The notes beneath the pieces are model-generated. The model was not told where the DNA came from. It saw nothing but the letters and a program-made list of their open reading frames with translations, and did no database searches. The position numbers and the translations under genes were made by a program. This document shows positions 22,239 through 34,169 of a DNA stretch of 64,000 nucleotides, piece after piece (the first letter of the stretch is position 1; each line of letters opens with the position of its first letter). Source of the DNA: Cunninghamia lanceolata (Eukaryota; Streptophyta; Pinopsida; Cupressales; Cupressaceae); the NCBI GenBank assembly GCA_027924645.1, contig BSBN01001225.1:11550001-11614000 (forward strand), in the 5' to 3' direction.

Positions 22239-23737
22239 ATGGCTCAGAGAGAGTCCTCTTCTAAAGCACTGGTATTTGATGGAAGTAACTATGCTTTCTG
22301 GAGTGTAAGGATGGAAGTCTATCTCACCTCTCTAGGGTATGATGTTTGGAGAGATACAAAGAATGCTTATACTGAACCTGCTCATCCTATTATAGATGTA
22401 GATGCAAAGAAGGCCCATGAAAATAATGCTAAAGCAAAGAATGCCATCTTAAGTGGTCTGGCCAGTTTAGATTTTGTCAAGGTAGTACAGTGCAAGACAA
22501 CCAAGGAGATATGGGATAAACTCAAAAATCTCTATGAAGGAAATGGCAGTGTAAAGCAAGCAAGATTAAAATCTTACAAAATAATGTTTGAGAATCTAAG
22601 GATGAAAGAAGAGGAAAACATTGCTATCTATTTGCTCTGAGTAGATGAAGCAGTCAATGGAATCAGAGGACTAGGTGAAGAAATAACTAATTCAGTGGTT
22701 GTGAAGAAAGTCCTGCAAACCCTCCCTCATAGGTTTGATTCAAAAGTTTTTGCTATAGAAGAAGCCAATGATCTGAAGAAACTTACCATGGAAGAGATGT
22801 TTGGGTCTCTCACTGCCTATGAGATGAGAAATGAAGTCCAGGGTACATACAAAAGAGAAGCTTGTTTCAAAGCTGTGAAGAAAGAAGGAACATCTAGTTC
22901 ATACAGTGAATCTGAGGAAGAAGAAGCAAACTTTGTGAGAAATCTAAATAAGGGATCAAGAAAGTATAAAGGTAAGTTACCTTTGAAATGTTTTAAATGT
23001 GGAAGAGTTGGTCATTATGCTTCTAAATGTCCTTTTGGAGAAAATGAAAATAGCAACAAGGGTTTCAAAAGGGGCAACTTCAAAAGGAACCTCCTTTCCA
23101 AAGAAGATTACAGTTCCTCAGAAGAAGTAGATCACTACTCATCAGATAATGAAAGAGGAGAGTCTTTATTCATGGCCATGGTAAGATCCTTGATATGTCT
23201 AAAAAGACTATAGATGAAAAAGAATGTGAAGTTTATTTTGAAGGTGAGCTTATTTCTGCTCTTGAAGACCTGGAATGTGTAAGGAAAGAGAACAAAGAAC
23301 AAAAAGCCCTAATTGAAGCTAAGACAAATGAAAGCACAAAACTTGAGAAAGAAATCTTGTCACTCAAAAAGGAATTGGAGAAAGCAAAGTCTAGAAATCC
23401 TGATGACCCTGAAAAAGCAGATCTCATCATGCCTCAAAGAAGACCTTTTCATGCTAAACAATTCTTCGTAAACAAGTTCAATCATGCATTTTTTGGTTAT
23501 TGTTTTATCTGCATTAAATTTGGTCATAAGGCTATGGATTGTAAGTCTAGAATGAATAGAAGAAATCTTGTAAGTAGGAATCCTCTTGATTCACTAGTGG
23601 ATGTCAATGCGGCATGTCATATTTGCAACAATTTTGGACATATAGCAAGATATTGCAGGAGTGGATTAGCAAAATCAAAATCTCAAATGAAAGATGTTAC
23701 TGATCAAGACAAGGAGAGTGTCTCTTCCAAAAGATAG
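22239..23737 (+). pseudogene. gag with three CCHC-type knuckles, Sirevirus-like copia
   Basis: The ATG at 22239 opens MAQRESSSKALVFDGSNY, followed by FWSVRMEVYLTSLG and KEIWDKLKNLYEGN, the UBN2-type copia gag domain. One TGA at 22638-22640 (Arg position) interrupts it, and the same frame resumes to 23213. A zinc knuckle CFKCGRVGHYASKC lies at 22989-23030. After a frameshift near 23200, a Lys/Glu coiled-coil stretch is followed by two more C/H clusters: CFICIKFGHKAMDC (23501-23542) and CHICNNFGHIARYC (23615-23656). Three knuckles is more than the usual one of copia gags. The 3' part could instead be a separate linker domain. Confidence 0.85.
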
Positions 23738-23764
23738 GAGACAAACAATGAAGTTGAAAATTCA

Positions 23765-24030
23765 ATGATTATCCAAACAACATTTCATGCTCAAGGGAAA
23801 ATAAATCTTTGGGTAATATATAGTGGATGTACAAGCCACATGATAGGTGATAAGAGCAAATTCATCAATCTTGTTAATTGGAATGGTGGATCTGTCTGGT
23901 TTGGAGACAATTCATCTATAAAGATTTGTGGAAAAGGAAGCATAAGTATTGATGGAAAATCTAGAACAAAAGATTTTCTTTATGTAGAAGGTCTCAAGCA
24001 CAATCTTCTTAGTGTAAGTTAGATGTGCAA
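23765..24030 (+). pseudogene. Copia protease with lost catalytic Asp
   Basis: LWVIYSGCTSHMIGDKSKF aligns with the copia protease signature in which an Asp precedes SGC; here it reads YSG, so the catalytic Asp is lost. Downstream WFGDNSSIKICGKGSI and LYVEGLKHNLLSVS follow the normal copia order. A TAG lies immediately after SVS at about 24021. It is inactive by this single residue even before other damage is counted. Confidence 0.85.
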
Positions 24031-24059
24031 CAAAGGATACAATCTCATATTTCATGATC

Positions 24060-24575
24060 AAGGGTGTGAAATCAGAAGAGCAAATTTTGGTAAATTAGTG
24101 GCAGAAGGTTCTAGGATAGAGAAAAACTTGTATAACCTAAAGGGTGTTAATGGAAGAAGTTGTCTTCTAGGATAGACAAATGAATGTTGGCTATGGCACA
24201 AAAGGATGGGACATATCAACTTTGACAATCTTGTGAAGATCAACTCCATACAAGCAGTTAGAGACATACCAAAGATTATCAAGCCTGTAAGCACCTTGTG
24301 CAAAGAATGTCAGATTGGGAAGCAAACCAGGATAAGATTCAAGACAAAGGAGTATTCTTCTACAAGGCCATTAGAACTAATCCATACTAATTTTTATGGA
24401 CCTACCAGAATAAAGACTCTACAAGGTGAGAGGTATTTCATGTTGCTCATTGATGATTTCTCTAGGATGACATGGGTTACATTCTTTAAAAAAATCAAAA
24501 GCCTTGAGTAGGTTTAAGATTTTCATATCCATGGTTGAAAATGAAATGAATGGTAGAATCAATAGAGGTGGTGAG
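24060..24575 (+). pseudogene. Integrase N-terminal part (left of insertion)
   Basis: Contains the HHCC region (CLLWHKRMGHINFDNL-like, then CKECQIGKQTRIRF), ELIHTNFYGPTRIKTLQGERYFMLLIDDFSRMTWV and, after a 1-nt shift near 24511, RFKIFISMVENEMNGRINRGGE. The first catalytic Asp appears as Asn (HTN). Coding stops at the solo-LTR boundary at 24576. Confidence 0.85.
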
Positions 24576-25955
24576 TGGTGGGTTGAAATATTGACCTCTT
24601 TTTATGTTGTTTTTATATGCTTTTAGAACTTTTCCATATGATCCTCCATACACTTTACCAACATCACCATCGTTATATGTTGTCTTTTTATATACTTTGC
24701 AAGACTTTGAATCTATGTTATTAATATGGAATATGGTGATGATATTATCAATTGAATGATTTAAATATGAGTATGCATGCAATATAGATGGAATCCTATG
24801 GTTTAGTCATAAAGGTTATTTGTGTGCATATGTTTTGTGAATTAACCCCTGTGCAGCAAGAACGTGTCACCAAGGAAATGAGCATTTGCAGCGAACTAGC
24901 AGACAGGAAGTGAAGTTAGGATGCCAAAAGTGTAGGCAGATGGAGGATAAATGTGAACCATCATGGACATAAATAAATGTAGAAGAAGAAGAAGACGTGT
25001 TTCAAACGCAGCTTATGTGTCTTCTTCATGAGATTCATTGCATAAGAATTCTTGTTTGAATAGGACTCTTTTTCCTCTATTCAGTTAGATTAATAAATTA
25101 ATCTCAAACCTATACCCTAGTATCTAGGGATAGATTGATGGTTGAAGTTAGTTGGTAGTTGCATAAAACTCTCCCATTTTCTATATAAGTTAGGAGGGAT
25201 GAGTTACATGTCAAGGGAGTTACTTATTTTCTAGTTACTCAGTTGTTACTCTATTTTTCAATATTTGAAGATCCAAACATGTTTTATTGAGGAATGTCAT
25301 TATTGAATACAATCTGAAGAGATTTTGTTTATGATTCAAAATTAATGAAACTATGTGATTTGAGATGCATGAATAGCTGAATTAGATTTGATTTCCAGTT
25401 AAGTGAGTCAGTCCCCTGAGCCAGCCACTCAAGATACTGATCCTCACTTCATTTATTTCCTCATTTCTTTATGCATTATTGTTAAATCTATTCTTCATTT
25501 GTATAAATACATTACGAGTCAATTAGAATATTTTAATTGTTAAATTATAGTAGTATGGTTCATAAACAAGTGCATGCTTTGTCTACTTTGAGTCCTCCAA
25601 AGGTTAGCATTAGTTCTCTTATCATTCTGAACATTTTGAGTTAATTTTGTAATTTCCTGGTGATAATAGTTATCTACAGCTTATGCTGAAGGTACTCGTA
25701 GCCACTAGGTTCTGTAGCTGTTTTTAGTGTTCTTACATTTCTGTGAATTCCAGCAAAGTAGAATAGCCTGAATAGGTTTGGACAAGATAGTTTAGGAAGA
25801 ATATGAGCCCTGAAGGCACATACAGTGCAATGCCATCATAAGCTTACGCTCCTTGGTTGATAATTTAATGTAGGAATACAATGATAGAGTGGATTGTTTA
25901 GATAGGTTTACCCCTGAATTATGCTAAGTCTACAACACATTAGTTTTCATGTATA
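24576..25955. mobile_element. Solo-LTR-like insertion inside integrase
   Basis: A 1380-bp non-coding block is flanked by the direct duplication GTGAG (24571-24575 and 25956-25960), with integrase codons continuing on both sides (RGGE then SEFTSNEF). It starts TGGTGGG and ends CATGTATA; a TG...CA LTR with a decayed final C would fit. The interior has TATATAAG near 25182 and a downstream AATACAATCTG (about 25298), as in an LTR promoter and leader. No coding sequence is seen. It could instead be another non-coding transposon. Confidence 0.6.
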
Positions 25956-26455
25956 GTGAGTTCACATCAAATGAGTTTGAGGAATTTTGTGAAGAATATG
26001 GAATAAAGAGGCATCTATTTGTTGCTAGAACTCCTCAGCAAAATGGAGTTGTGGAAAGAAAGAATAGAACTATCCAAAAGATGGCAAGAACAATGTTGAG
26101 TGAAGCCAAGTTTCCTGACGTATATTGGAAAGAAGTAGTCCATATTGTTGTCTGTATTATTAACAAAGGACAACTAAGAGTGAACAACACCAAGATACCA
26201 TATGAGCTATGGTTCAGAAGGCCAGCGTTTGTCAAGTATTTCAAAGTTTTGGGAAGCAAATGCTACATTAAAAGAGATGACGAAGGTTTGCAGAAATTTG
26301 ACTCAATATCTGATGAAGGAATCTTTCTTGGATACTCAACTAGGGGCAAAGCTTACAAGTGCTATAATAAAAGGTTAAGGAAGATAGTTGAGAGTGCAAA
26401 TGTTAGGGTTGATGAAGAGTCACATCAAATCACATATGAGCAAGAAGATTGTTAG
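25956..26455 (+). pseudogene. Integrase C-terminal part (right of insertion)
   Basis: SEFTSNEFEEFCEEYGIKRH, then RTPQQNGVVERKNRTIQKMARTML, is the D..E half of the copia integrase core with the catalytic Glu in VVERKN. YELWFRRPAFVKYFKVLGSKCYI and GIFLGYSTRGKAYKCYN follow. The TAG at 26453 ends the frame near the start of the hinge to RT. Confidence 0.9.
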
Positions 26456-26619
26456 TCAAATGAACCTGCTTGTACAGAAGAAGAAGAAAATGAAGTTGAA
26501 GAAAAGAAAGAGACACAAGAGAAGGTCACCAAGACTCCTACCAAGTATGTTCAGAAGAACCATCAAAAGATCAGATAATTGGAGACAAGAATGAAGGAGT
26601 GCAGACAAGAAGAAGATTT

Positions 26620-28192
26620 GCAAAGGCAAATGAACAGGTAAACTTTTCTTTATTGTCAATAATAAAACCTAAAACTTTTGCTGATGCTAGCAAGGATGAA
26701 GGATGGATACAAGTAATGGAAGAAGAACTAAATGAGATAGAGAAAAATTAGACTTGGGAATTGGTACCAAGGCCTACAGACAAAACTATGATAGGTACAA
26801 AATGGGTGTTCATAAATAAACTGAATGAAGATGGAGAAGTGGTTAGAAACAAAGCAAGTCTGGTTTGCAAAGGTTATTCACAGGTGGAAGGAATTGACTT
26901 TGAGGAGACATTTGCTCCAGTGGCAAGAATGGAAGCAATCAGGATGTTTCTTGCATTTGCAGTCCACAAGGGTTTCAAGGTATATCAAATGGATGTCAAA
27001 TTTGCTTTCTTGAATGGTGACTTAGAAGAAGTTTACATAGAGCAACTTGATGGATTTTAGTTATTAGAAGACCCAAATATACAGACTTAAGAAGGCTTTG
27101 TATGATCTCAAACAAGCTACTAGGGATTGGTATGCAAGGTTGAATAAGTACTTACTCCAGCAGGGCTTCAAGAAAGGTCTCATAGATAGTAATCTTTACA
27201 TCAAAATTGAGGATGAACAAGTTCTAATAGTTGTTGTGTATGTTGATGATATAATCTTTGGTGGCAATGATGAGATGTGTAAGAAGTTTGCAGAAGAGAT
27301 GCAGAAGGAATTTGAAATGTCTATGATAGGTGAGTTATCATTCTTTCTTGGTCTCCAAATTACTCAATCGGATGATGGTATTTTTATCTCTCAAGCCAAG
27401 TATGTCAAGGAGATGTTAAAGAAGTTTAGTATGGAAGATTTCAAAACAGTGATTACTCCCATGGTAATAGGTTGTCATTTGATCAAAGATGATGCGTCAC
27501 CTCAGGCTGACCACACTCTGTATAGGTCTATGATTGGAGGTCTATTGTACTTAACAGCATCAAGGCCTAACATTATGCAAGTTGTTTGCTTGGTTGCAAG
27601 GTTTCAAGTTGATCCAAGAGAAACTCATGTGAAGGCATTCAAAAGGATCTTCAAATATTTGAAGAGCACTTTGAAATATGGATTGTGGCATCAAAAAGGT
27701 GATGAATTTTCACTGAGTGCATACAATGATGTAGATTGGGCTGACAGTGTTGATGATAGAAGAATTACCAATAGCAAAGCTTTCTTTTTAGGAGATAGAC
27801 TAGTCTCATGGTCTAGTAAGAAGCAGGATTCAGTGTCCTTATCAACAACAAAAGCAAAGTATATTTCTACAACATCTTGCCTCACTCAAGTGTTGTGGAT
27901 GAAGCAAAAATTGAAGGATATCAAGGTAATATATGATGAGCCCATTCCTATCCTATGTGACAATACAAGTGCAATAAATATTTCAAAGAATCCAGTGATG
28001 CATTCTAGAACCAAGCATATATCTATCAAGTATCACTTTTTAAGAGAAAAGGTTACAAATCAAGAGCTAAAATTGGAATATGTACCTACAAAAGATCAGG
28101 TTGTAGACATCTTTACAAAGGCACTTTCTAAGGACACATTTGAATATCTCAAACAGAAGTTAGGGGTTGTTTCCCCTCCTTCTTCCAACTAG
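26620..28192 (+). pseudogene. Reverse transcriptase / RNase H, Sirevirus-like copia
   Basis: RT motifs are [61 protein letters not shown], a TAG and frameshift at about 27058-27098, YDLKQATRDWYARL, and the catalytic VVYVDDIIFGGND at about 27238-27276. RNase H follows to 28192: VDWADSVDDRRITNSKAFFLG, SWSSKKQDSVSLSTTKAKYI, LCDNTSAINISKNPV, HISIKYHFLREKV. The last 364-codon stretch is intact. The first RNase H Asp (DVDWAD) is present. Confidence 0.92.
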
Positions 28193-28199
28193 ATGCATA

Positions 28200-28443
28200 G
28201 GGGATGCATCTATCCAGGGGGAGAAGTTCAAGATACATTTTTATCCCTAGATTGATGGAGGCTACCTCTTAGGGGGGGCAGGTAGAAAGAGACTAAGGAG
28301 GATGACAAGGATTGCATAGATAAGGGGAGCTTCTACGTTTTTGTAGGTACAGAGGAAGACCACTAGTCCTTTGTCCTTGATGTCAAAGGGGGAGAATTTT
28401 TTCATATCAGGTTAGTGTTGCCATCAATGCCAAAGGGGGAGAT
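28200..28443 (+). repeat. Repeated polypurine tracts before the 3' LTR
   Basis: Purine tracts occur at about 28217-28226 (CAGGGGGAGA), 28270-28277 (GGGGGGG), 28321-28328, 28383-28394 (TCAAAGGGGGAG) and 28431-28443 (CAAAGGGGGAGAT). The last primes plus-strand synthesis at the LTR edge. Confidence 0.8.
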
Positions 28444-28471
28444 TATTGCATGTGTTGTCATTGATGTCAAC
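28417..28471 (+). repeat. Inverted repeat across the PPT/LTR junction
   Basis: GTTGCCATCAATG (28417-28429) pairs with CATTGATGTCAAC (28459-28471) at 12 of 13 positions and encloses the PPT and LTR start, as at 2799-2876. Confidence 0.75.
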
Positions 28472-30359
28472 ATAGTTGTGTTGTGTAAGAGTTTAAAGGA
28501 GCAGACAAAGGAGTGATGATCAGAGAATTTGTGAGGTGAAGGAGATGATGATGAAAGTCTTGTGCATACTAGTGTTGGATTAGTATCATCTGTACATAGT
28601 TGTACCTTATCTTCTGAAGTTCATGAACAGGTGAAAGTTGTCAGGTTAAGGATGTGCTAACATGAAGATTCTTGTTTATGATGAAAAGAGTTATGATTGT
28701 TGTCTGTGGTGTTGTGAATGTTGTATTTATTATCTCTTGATTAAAAGTATTGCAAAAGATATGAAGGAAAGTGTATAAGGCTTCAAGCAGTCAAAGGAAC
28801 AGGAAGTTGCACTGAAGAAGTTCAAGAGAATGCTCTACATTCCTTCGCATTTGAAGGTATGGCCTTGCAGTTTAGAATTTAGACAAAGAAAGGTGTGAAT
28901 TATGTATGTTCCTAATTTTAGATCATAGAAGTTACCGCAAAAGGTTCTAGAGCTAGCAGAGTGAAAATAGTGGTACAGTGGTGTTGCAATCAAAAAGAGC
29001 TAGAGGAATGCTCCACATTTCTCCATAGTTGAAGATGTGATCTTGCGGCTTGAAGGATTGTCAGATATAGATGAGATTCATGATATATTAAAGTTTCAAA
29101 TGATAATATGTACTGCAGAGGTTCTCCGGAGTCAGCAGAATAAAGACAAATCTAGTTGTTGATTAGGGTTGTCAGAAGGAGAATGTAAAAGCTATCGCAT
29201 TTCACCACAATACAATATTTGGCATTGTTGTTTTAAGGATAAGTTCAAAGTGATTGTATGTTTTCTCATTTCAAATTTTAGGTGTTGAGGAGTACCGTAA
29301 GTTTGATTTTCAATGTTCTATATCATGATTGTGTGATCAAAGTTTGCAAGTGATGTTGGGTTCAGTGTCTATTTGTTTGCACTAGAAAGATGATACATAA
29401 TACAAAGAAAGGAATGTATGAGAATGTTCTTGCAAGTCATATAATGTTTGAGAAGTGATCTGCATGATGTTATTTGGTCTCTCTGGTACTGCTTAGGTTT
29501 GGAGCTAATGAATGGAAGGCTAAGTGTCTGCTGAGCCAACTTAGTGTATGTTGATGATTATGTCATGGGTTTGGAAGTGTGCACCAGCATGGAGGTGTGT
29601 GTTAAGGAAAAATAGGTCCTGGTTATTACTTGGTTTGAACCGCATTAGACTTATACATTATCGCTAATGACCTTGGGAGCTGACTTGTTGTGGTCGTTGC
29701 ACGTTTCATGTTACATGTTTCATCTTGGCCGACAAAGGAGAAAGTTTTTGAAGCTTGCGGAGGATATAAATGTAAGATCAACTTTGTTGCAATGAATACA
29801 TGAGTGTGTGAGGATGTATGTGCGAGTGTGGATGGGAGTATATGTGTGTGTGGAAGTGAGTTGAAGATAGCAAAGTATGTTGAGGAGAGGTGTTGAAGAT
29901 ACATGTTAGTGTGAAGGGTGTTGATATTGCAGAGGTGATAGATCAGCAAAATTCTTTCAAGTATTGTGTTCAAAGTTGTAGCCTCTTCTTGTAAGTGTTG
30001 TAGCACTTTAGGGAGTTGTAGCTTCCTTTGGTTGAAGCCATAAAAACTGTGTATCAAGGAGTTATAGCTTTCTTTGGGTTGTAGCCCATAAAACTTGTTG
30101 CAAATCTTGTTTTTATATGTGAGGCTGGATTTGGATAGTAGATCCAAGTAGCTTGCTCACCATGGTTTGTCCCTTCTAGGGATTTCCATGTAAATTGGGT
30201 GTTATGGTTGTGTGGCTGTGTGTTTGTGTTTTGAATTGCATAGTTTGATTCTTTATCTATTTAAGGCAGTAGAAAGATTTGGTTGATAAAATTAAATTGG
30301 ATCAATTTAGGGTATATACTGATTCATCCCCCGCCTTAGTATATCAGTGTGTTCTAACA
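28444..30359 (+). repeat. 3' LTR of the Sirevirus-like copia
   Basis: 1916 bp, from TATTGCATGTG to TTCTAACA, followed by the TSD TGTCT. It aligns throughout with 20237-22172; scattered substitutions mark an old insertion. The ORF at 29626-30147 is an LTR shadow. Confidence 0.9.
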
Positions 30360-32089
30360 TGTCTTTGCCCCCCAGAGTACGGGTGAGGACAACCATGAAA
30401 AAGAATATTGTATTGTTACCTGTTGACCCCATTTTGATAGTTCAAAATTTAAACTTTTTGTATCGAAATAACAAACATGACCATGCATCAAATCCTTTCG
30501 TCAAGTCACCTTTGGCCGCAAATCGCTATTATCGCATGTTTCCTGCATCAATTGTCGTAATAGCCCTTTGTTGAGATATCACTTTCAGCTTCATTCATGT
30601 CATTTCCCTACATTGGATCTTGTATAGGAACATCCTTTTGGAGGAGGATCAATCATTATTTCAATTAGTTTCTTGTAGGCACTTATCCAATTTCTAGCGA
30701 TTTACTAAAACAATTAAATTTGAAAACCTATAACAACTAGGAAGGAACCCTTTTATAGGGGTGTTACTAACTTCATTTTACCAAATGTGACAAGGTTTTA
30801 GAACCATACACCTTATGGTTTGGAAAATTTTAAAAGTTCAAATTTTCGGCGTGAAGTTTACGGAAATAATTAAACAAGGAGTTTTCTTGAAGTCTAAGAG
30901 CAATCATCTGACAAGGTGTTTTGTAACATAGTTATAGAAAATCTACCAAGATTTCATGAAAATAAGTTATCCCAATCAAAAGTTATGTGTATTGCGCCAT
31001 TGTTCGTGCTTGCATAGTTATTGGTTTGATGCATTTGCAATGGAGGTTGAGAAATAAAGCAAAGTGTTTTCACTAGTCTATGTAAAGTTTCAACTTTTGA
31101 CATTTTCTAATTTGAGATAAAGCCTAGTTTTATATACAAGAGCTCATTATCCGAAAGTTGTAAATTTTAAAAAGTTGCATGTGTACGAGAAAATACAAGG
31201 GGTTATGAAACTAGACAACTTGTGGATTTTTCTAACTCCTTCGCGCAATGTTATATGAAGTGAATACAAGTTATATTTTTTAATAACTTAGGGAAGTTAT
31301 AAAAGGTGAAGTTAGTTATTTTAAGTTGTGGATTTGTCTAAGTTGAGGCAACTTAGGAATTTTCACAAGTTGATATCACTTTTAAAGTGAGGAGAAATGC
31401 ATAGTTAGTTATCCTAACTTGGGAAAATGGCCAACTCAAAGGAAAGTATTACTTTTAAAATTTGATAACTCATGAGGGACCATGCATTGCAAATTGGGAG
31501 TTGTGTCATTTCCTAAACTCACCAAATTGCATTAAAAGATTGAAGTTTTCAACAACTTCTTAAAAAAGCAAAAGAGGGAGGTGACTTGCAGTTTTGGAGA
31601 ACTCAACTCCCACTATCTCCACGACCGGTCAAATCCGCCTACATGCATGGGATATTTTTTTAGCTTTTAATAATCTTAAACATGGCCTAAATTTGACGGT
31701 TAACCCTACCTGTCAAGCAAATTTTTATGACGGTTATCCATTCAAAAGTGCCTTTAAAATATTATGGCATACCTTAATATAAGTAAAATTATATATAAGT
31801 CAAATATATATTTCACCACAATTCTATATAAGTCAAATTATATTTCACCACAATTCTATATAAATTTTGACAGTGTATCCAAAATCTCTCCTTTCATTTG
31901 ATACAATCTTTTTAAAATTTTGATTGTATTTTACGATAAAAATGCCTAAATACAGCCATACAACCATCAAATTTGGGCCCTGCCTTAAAGGTTTTGCATG
32001 CAGTATGAGATGCTGGAGTGGTAACTTATAGTTGCTTACTAATTCTTGGCATTTAAGTTAACTTTTTCTCCCCTCCATGATGTCGCGAC
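30360..32089. other. Spacer, no gene seen
   Basis: AT-rich sequence with only short unconvincing ORFs. It contains a 33/32-bp tandem duplication at 31792-31856 (TATATAAGTC...CACAATTC twice). Nothing else can be supported. Confidence 0.6.
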
Positions 32090-32514
32090 ATGCATGACTA
32101 ATGTGGAAGCAAAAGATAAGGCACATAAACTGTTTAACTGAATGCCTCAGAAGATATCATCTCCTAGAATGCATTAAGTGCAGGATAGACACAATATATT
32201 TGTTGAAAAAGTTTCAAAAACTTTCAAGCAAATTCAGTCAATAGATGTAATGATGTTGATAACCTTTCAAACATCCTCACTATCCTACGCATGAACACTC
32301 ACAATGCACATTAGAAGAATAATTTTTATTAGATATTATAGTCTGAAATGTCATGGTAGGCATTCATGCAAAGCATGAAAGATTAGGCAAAGTACATAGA
32401 CTGTTTGACACAACACGGCAAAGAAACAAGGTCTCACGACATGCAATGATTGTATAATATGCAACGAATGAGTCTTGAAAAGGTTTTAAAAAGCTCTCAA
32501 GTAAATGCAGTAAG
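32090..32514 (+). pseudogene. PPR protein pseudogene, left fragment
   Basis: In mixed frames the text reads as plant PPR repeats: KDKAHKLFN*MPQKISS, then GIHAKHERLGKVHRLFD, RQRNKVSRHAMIV*YATNES. These follow the usual 'DMYAKCG...A..LFD.M..RN..SWNAMI.GYA..G' pattern. The copia element (TSD GTAAG) starts at 32515, and the PPR text resumes after 44829. PPR proteins bind organellar RNA; this copy is full of stops and frameshifts and has no function of its own. Confidence 0.7.
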
Positions 32515-33073
32515 TGTTGGCAGGTAGGGGAGGAAATGGCTGTCCAAACAAGTGCTATAGCACATTGGACAACAGAAAATAAACACAAATAGAGAGAGAT
32601 AGACAATACACAATGACAAAATATATTTATATTTTCCATTTTAAAATACATTCAAAAATTTCTTACAAACTGATGCAGAGATACTACTCTATTTTTCTGA
32701 TTTGTCCCAATCACTGGAGCTGCAAACTATTTTGATTCTGGAGCTACCTGTAGGAAATCCATAGCTGCCTGTTCGTACCCTGTGCTGTTGCACACAAAAC
32801 CTTCTATTCTTTGCAATATTCTCCTTCACATTCCTTCTGTTGCTGCAGGCTTTTCTTCTCTCTCTTTTGCTCTAACTGACCGTTTCATTCTTCTACTTTG
32901 TCTTATCTATCCTTGCCAAAAATCTAGTGCTCAACCTCATTCAAATTTCAAACTTACCTACCACAAATGAATGCTAGTAGGCCAACGGTTGCTAGGGCTG
33001 ATTTTGGAAATCCCCAAGTCTGATGCGGGGGCAGGGTGAATAAATGCTCTGACTCAGATTATTAATTCCAACA
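32515..33073 (-). repeat. 3' LTR of outer copia
   Basis: 559 bp, TGTTGGCAGG...ATTCCAACA on the plus strand, aligned with 44261-44824. The minus-strand PPT TAAGGGGGAG (33083-33074) abuts it. It contains short TCTGGAGCT text also repeated in the internal region. Confidence 0.92.
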
Positions 33074-33470
33074 CTCCCCCTTAATCTGAAGTCAGATGTC
33101 ATTCAACAATCATCTTTCTGGGACTGATCTTTGGAGTTAAACCTTTGCATTTGCCTTTTCAGAGTAGATCTCTGGAGCTATTTATGTCAATCTGGATCAC
33201 CTTCAAAGCTCTTTTCTACATCTCTGGAGCACTCTGTCTGCATCTCCGGAGCTGACTGCCAGCATCTCTGGAGCTCTATTTTTGCATGTTCGGAGCACCT
33301 CTGAAGGTGTACTGACTTTCCAGGATTGAACATCTAGAGCTCTGCTATTGTCTTTCCAGATCTGAACCTCTGAAACTATCTTCTTTCTGGGGTTCCACAC
33401 CTTCGAAGTTGTCTACAATGCCTAGCCTATCTCTTAGGCATTCAAAAGAATCTTTTGGCAATGCCTTGGT
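33074..33470 (-). repeat. 3' UTR with PPT and CTCTGGAGCT microrepeats
   Basis: Between RNase H and the LTR, TCTCTGGAGC-like words recur about every 15-30 bp from 33150 to 33330 (for example 33170, 33221, 33242 and 33266). The PPT is at 33074-33083. No further coding is seen. Confidence 0.7.
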
Positions 33471-33479
33471 AAAAATATC

Positions 33480-34110
33480 AGTGGGCTGCTACTCGGATCT
33501 ACAATAATGAAGGTCAATCTCTCCTCATTCTACCAACTCCCTTATGAAGTGATAATGGATCTCAATATGCTTGCTTCTTCCATGGAAGACTGGATTCTTT
33601 GTCAGCACTATTGATGAAACATTGTCACAATGAATGGTTGTACCATCTTCTTATTTCTCATTCAAATCATCAAGGATCCTTCTTAGCCAAATAGCCTGAC
33701 ATGTTGTTGCATTTGCTACAATATACTAATCTTCTATTGTAGAGAGAGAGAGAGACAATGGGCTGCTTCTTGGATGCCCATGAAATTTCTCCTGAACCCT
33801 TGTGAAAAATATAGCCGGATGTGCTCTTTCGGTCATCTACATTACCTGCCCAATCACTATCCATGAAACCAGTCAGCTTAAACTCATTAGATGCACCATA
33901 CAAGATGCCATAACCTGTTGTGTCATTCACATATCTCAGGATCCTCTTTCGTACTTGCCAATGTGTGTCCTTAGGCTTCTCCATGAACCTAGAAATCAGG
34001 CTTACTGTATACATCAAATCAGGCCTAGTAGCTGTCAGGTACATGAGGCTTCTAACCATGCTCTTGTAGAGGATTGGGTTTACTTCCTTACTTCTGTCCT
34101 CTTTACTCAA
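33480..34110 (-). pseudogene. RNase H of outer copia
   Basis: Minus-strand reading gives YKSMVRSLMYLTATRPDLMY, SLISRFMEKPKDTHW, LTGFMDSDWAGNVDDRKSTSGYIF and SWASKKQPIVSLS, the classic copia RNase H. Just after VSLS a (GA)n run at 33740-33754 shifts the frame and replaces the expected EAEY region. Degenerate text continues to about 33480 ([13 protein letters not shown] and HYHF-like). It is non-functional. Confidence 0.88.
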
Positions 34111-34169
34111 TTTTAGATGTGTAGCTGTTGGTGTTGGGGCAGGTTCACTATTCTACATCTTAAATCTCT

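Larger units (their letters stand above)
20237..30359 (+). mobile_element. Full-length Ty1/copia (Sirevirus-like) retrotransposon
   Basis: LTRs at 20237-22172 and 28444-30359 flank copia-order coding: gag, protease, integrase, RT, RNase H. The target duplication TGTCT is exact at 20232-20236 and 30360-30364. An iMet PBS follows the 5' LTR and several PPTs precede the 3' LTR, as in Sireviruses. A 1.38-kb solo-LTR-like insertion interrupts integrase. Stops and frameshifts make it non-autonomous. Confidence 0.92.

Noticed and set aside
29626..30147. 173-codon minus-strand ORF
   Set aside because: Lies wholly inside the 3' LTR and is broken in the 5' LTR copy (21585-22054). No domain.
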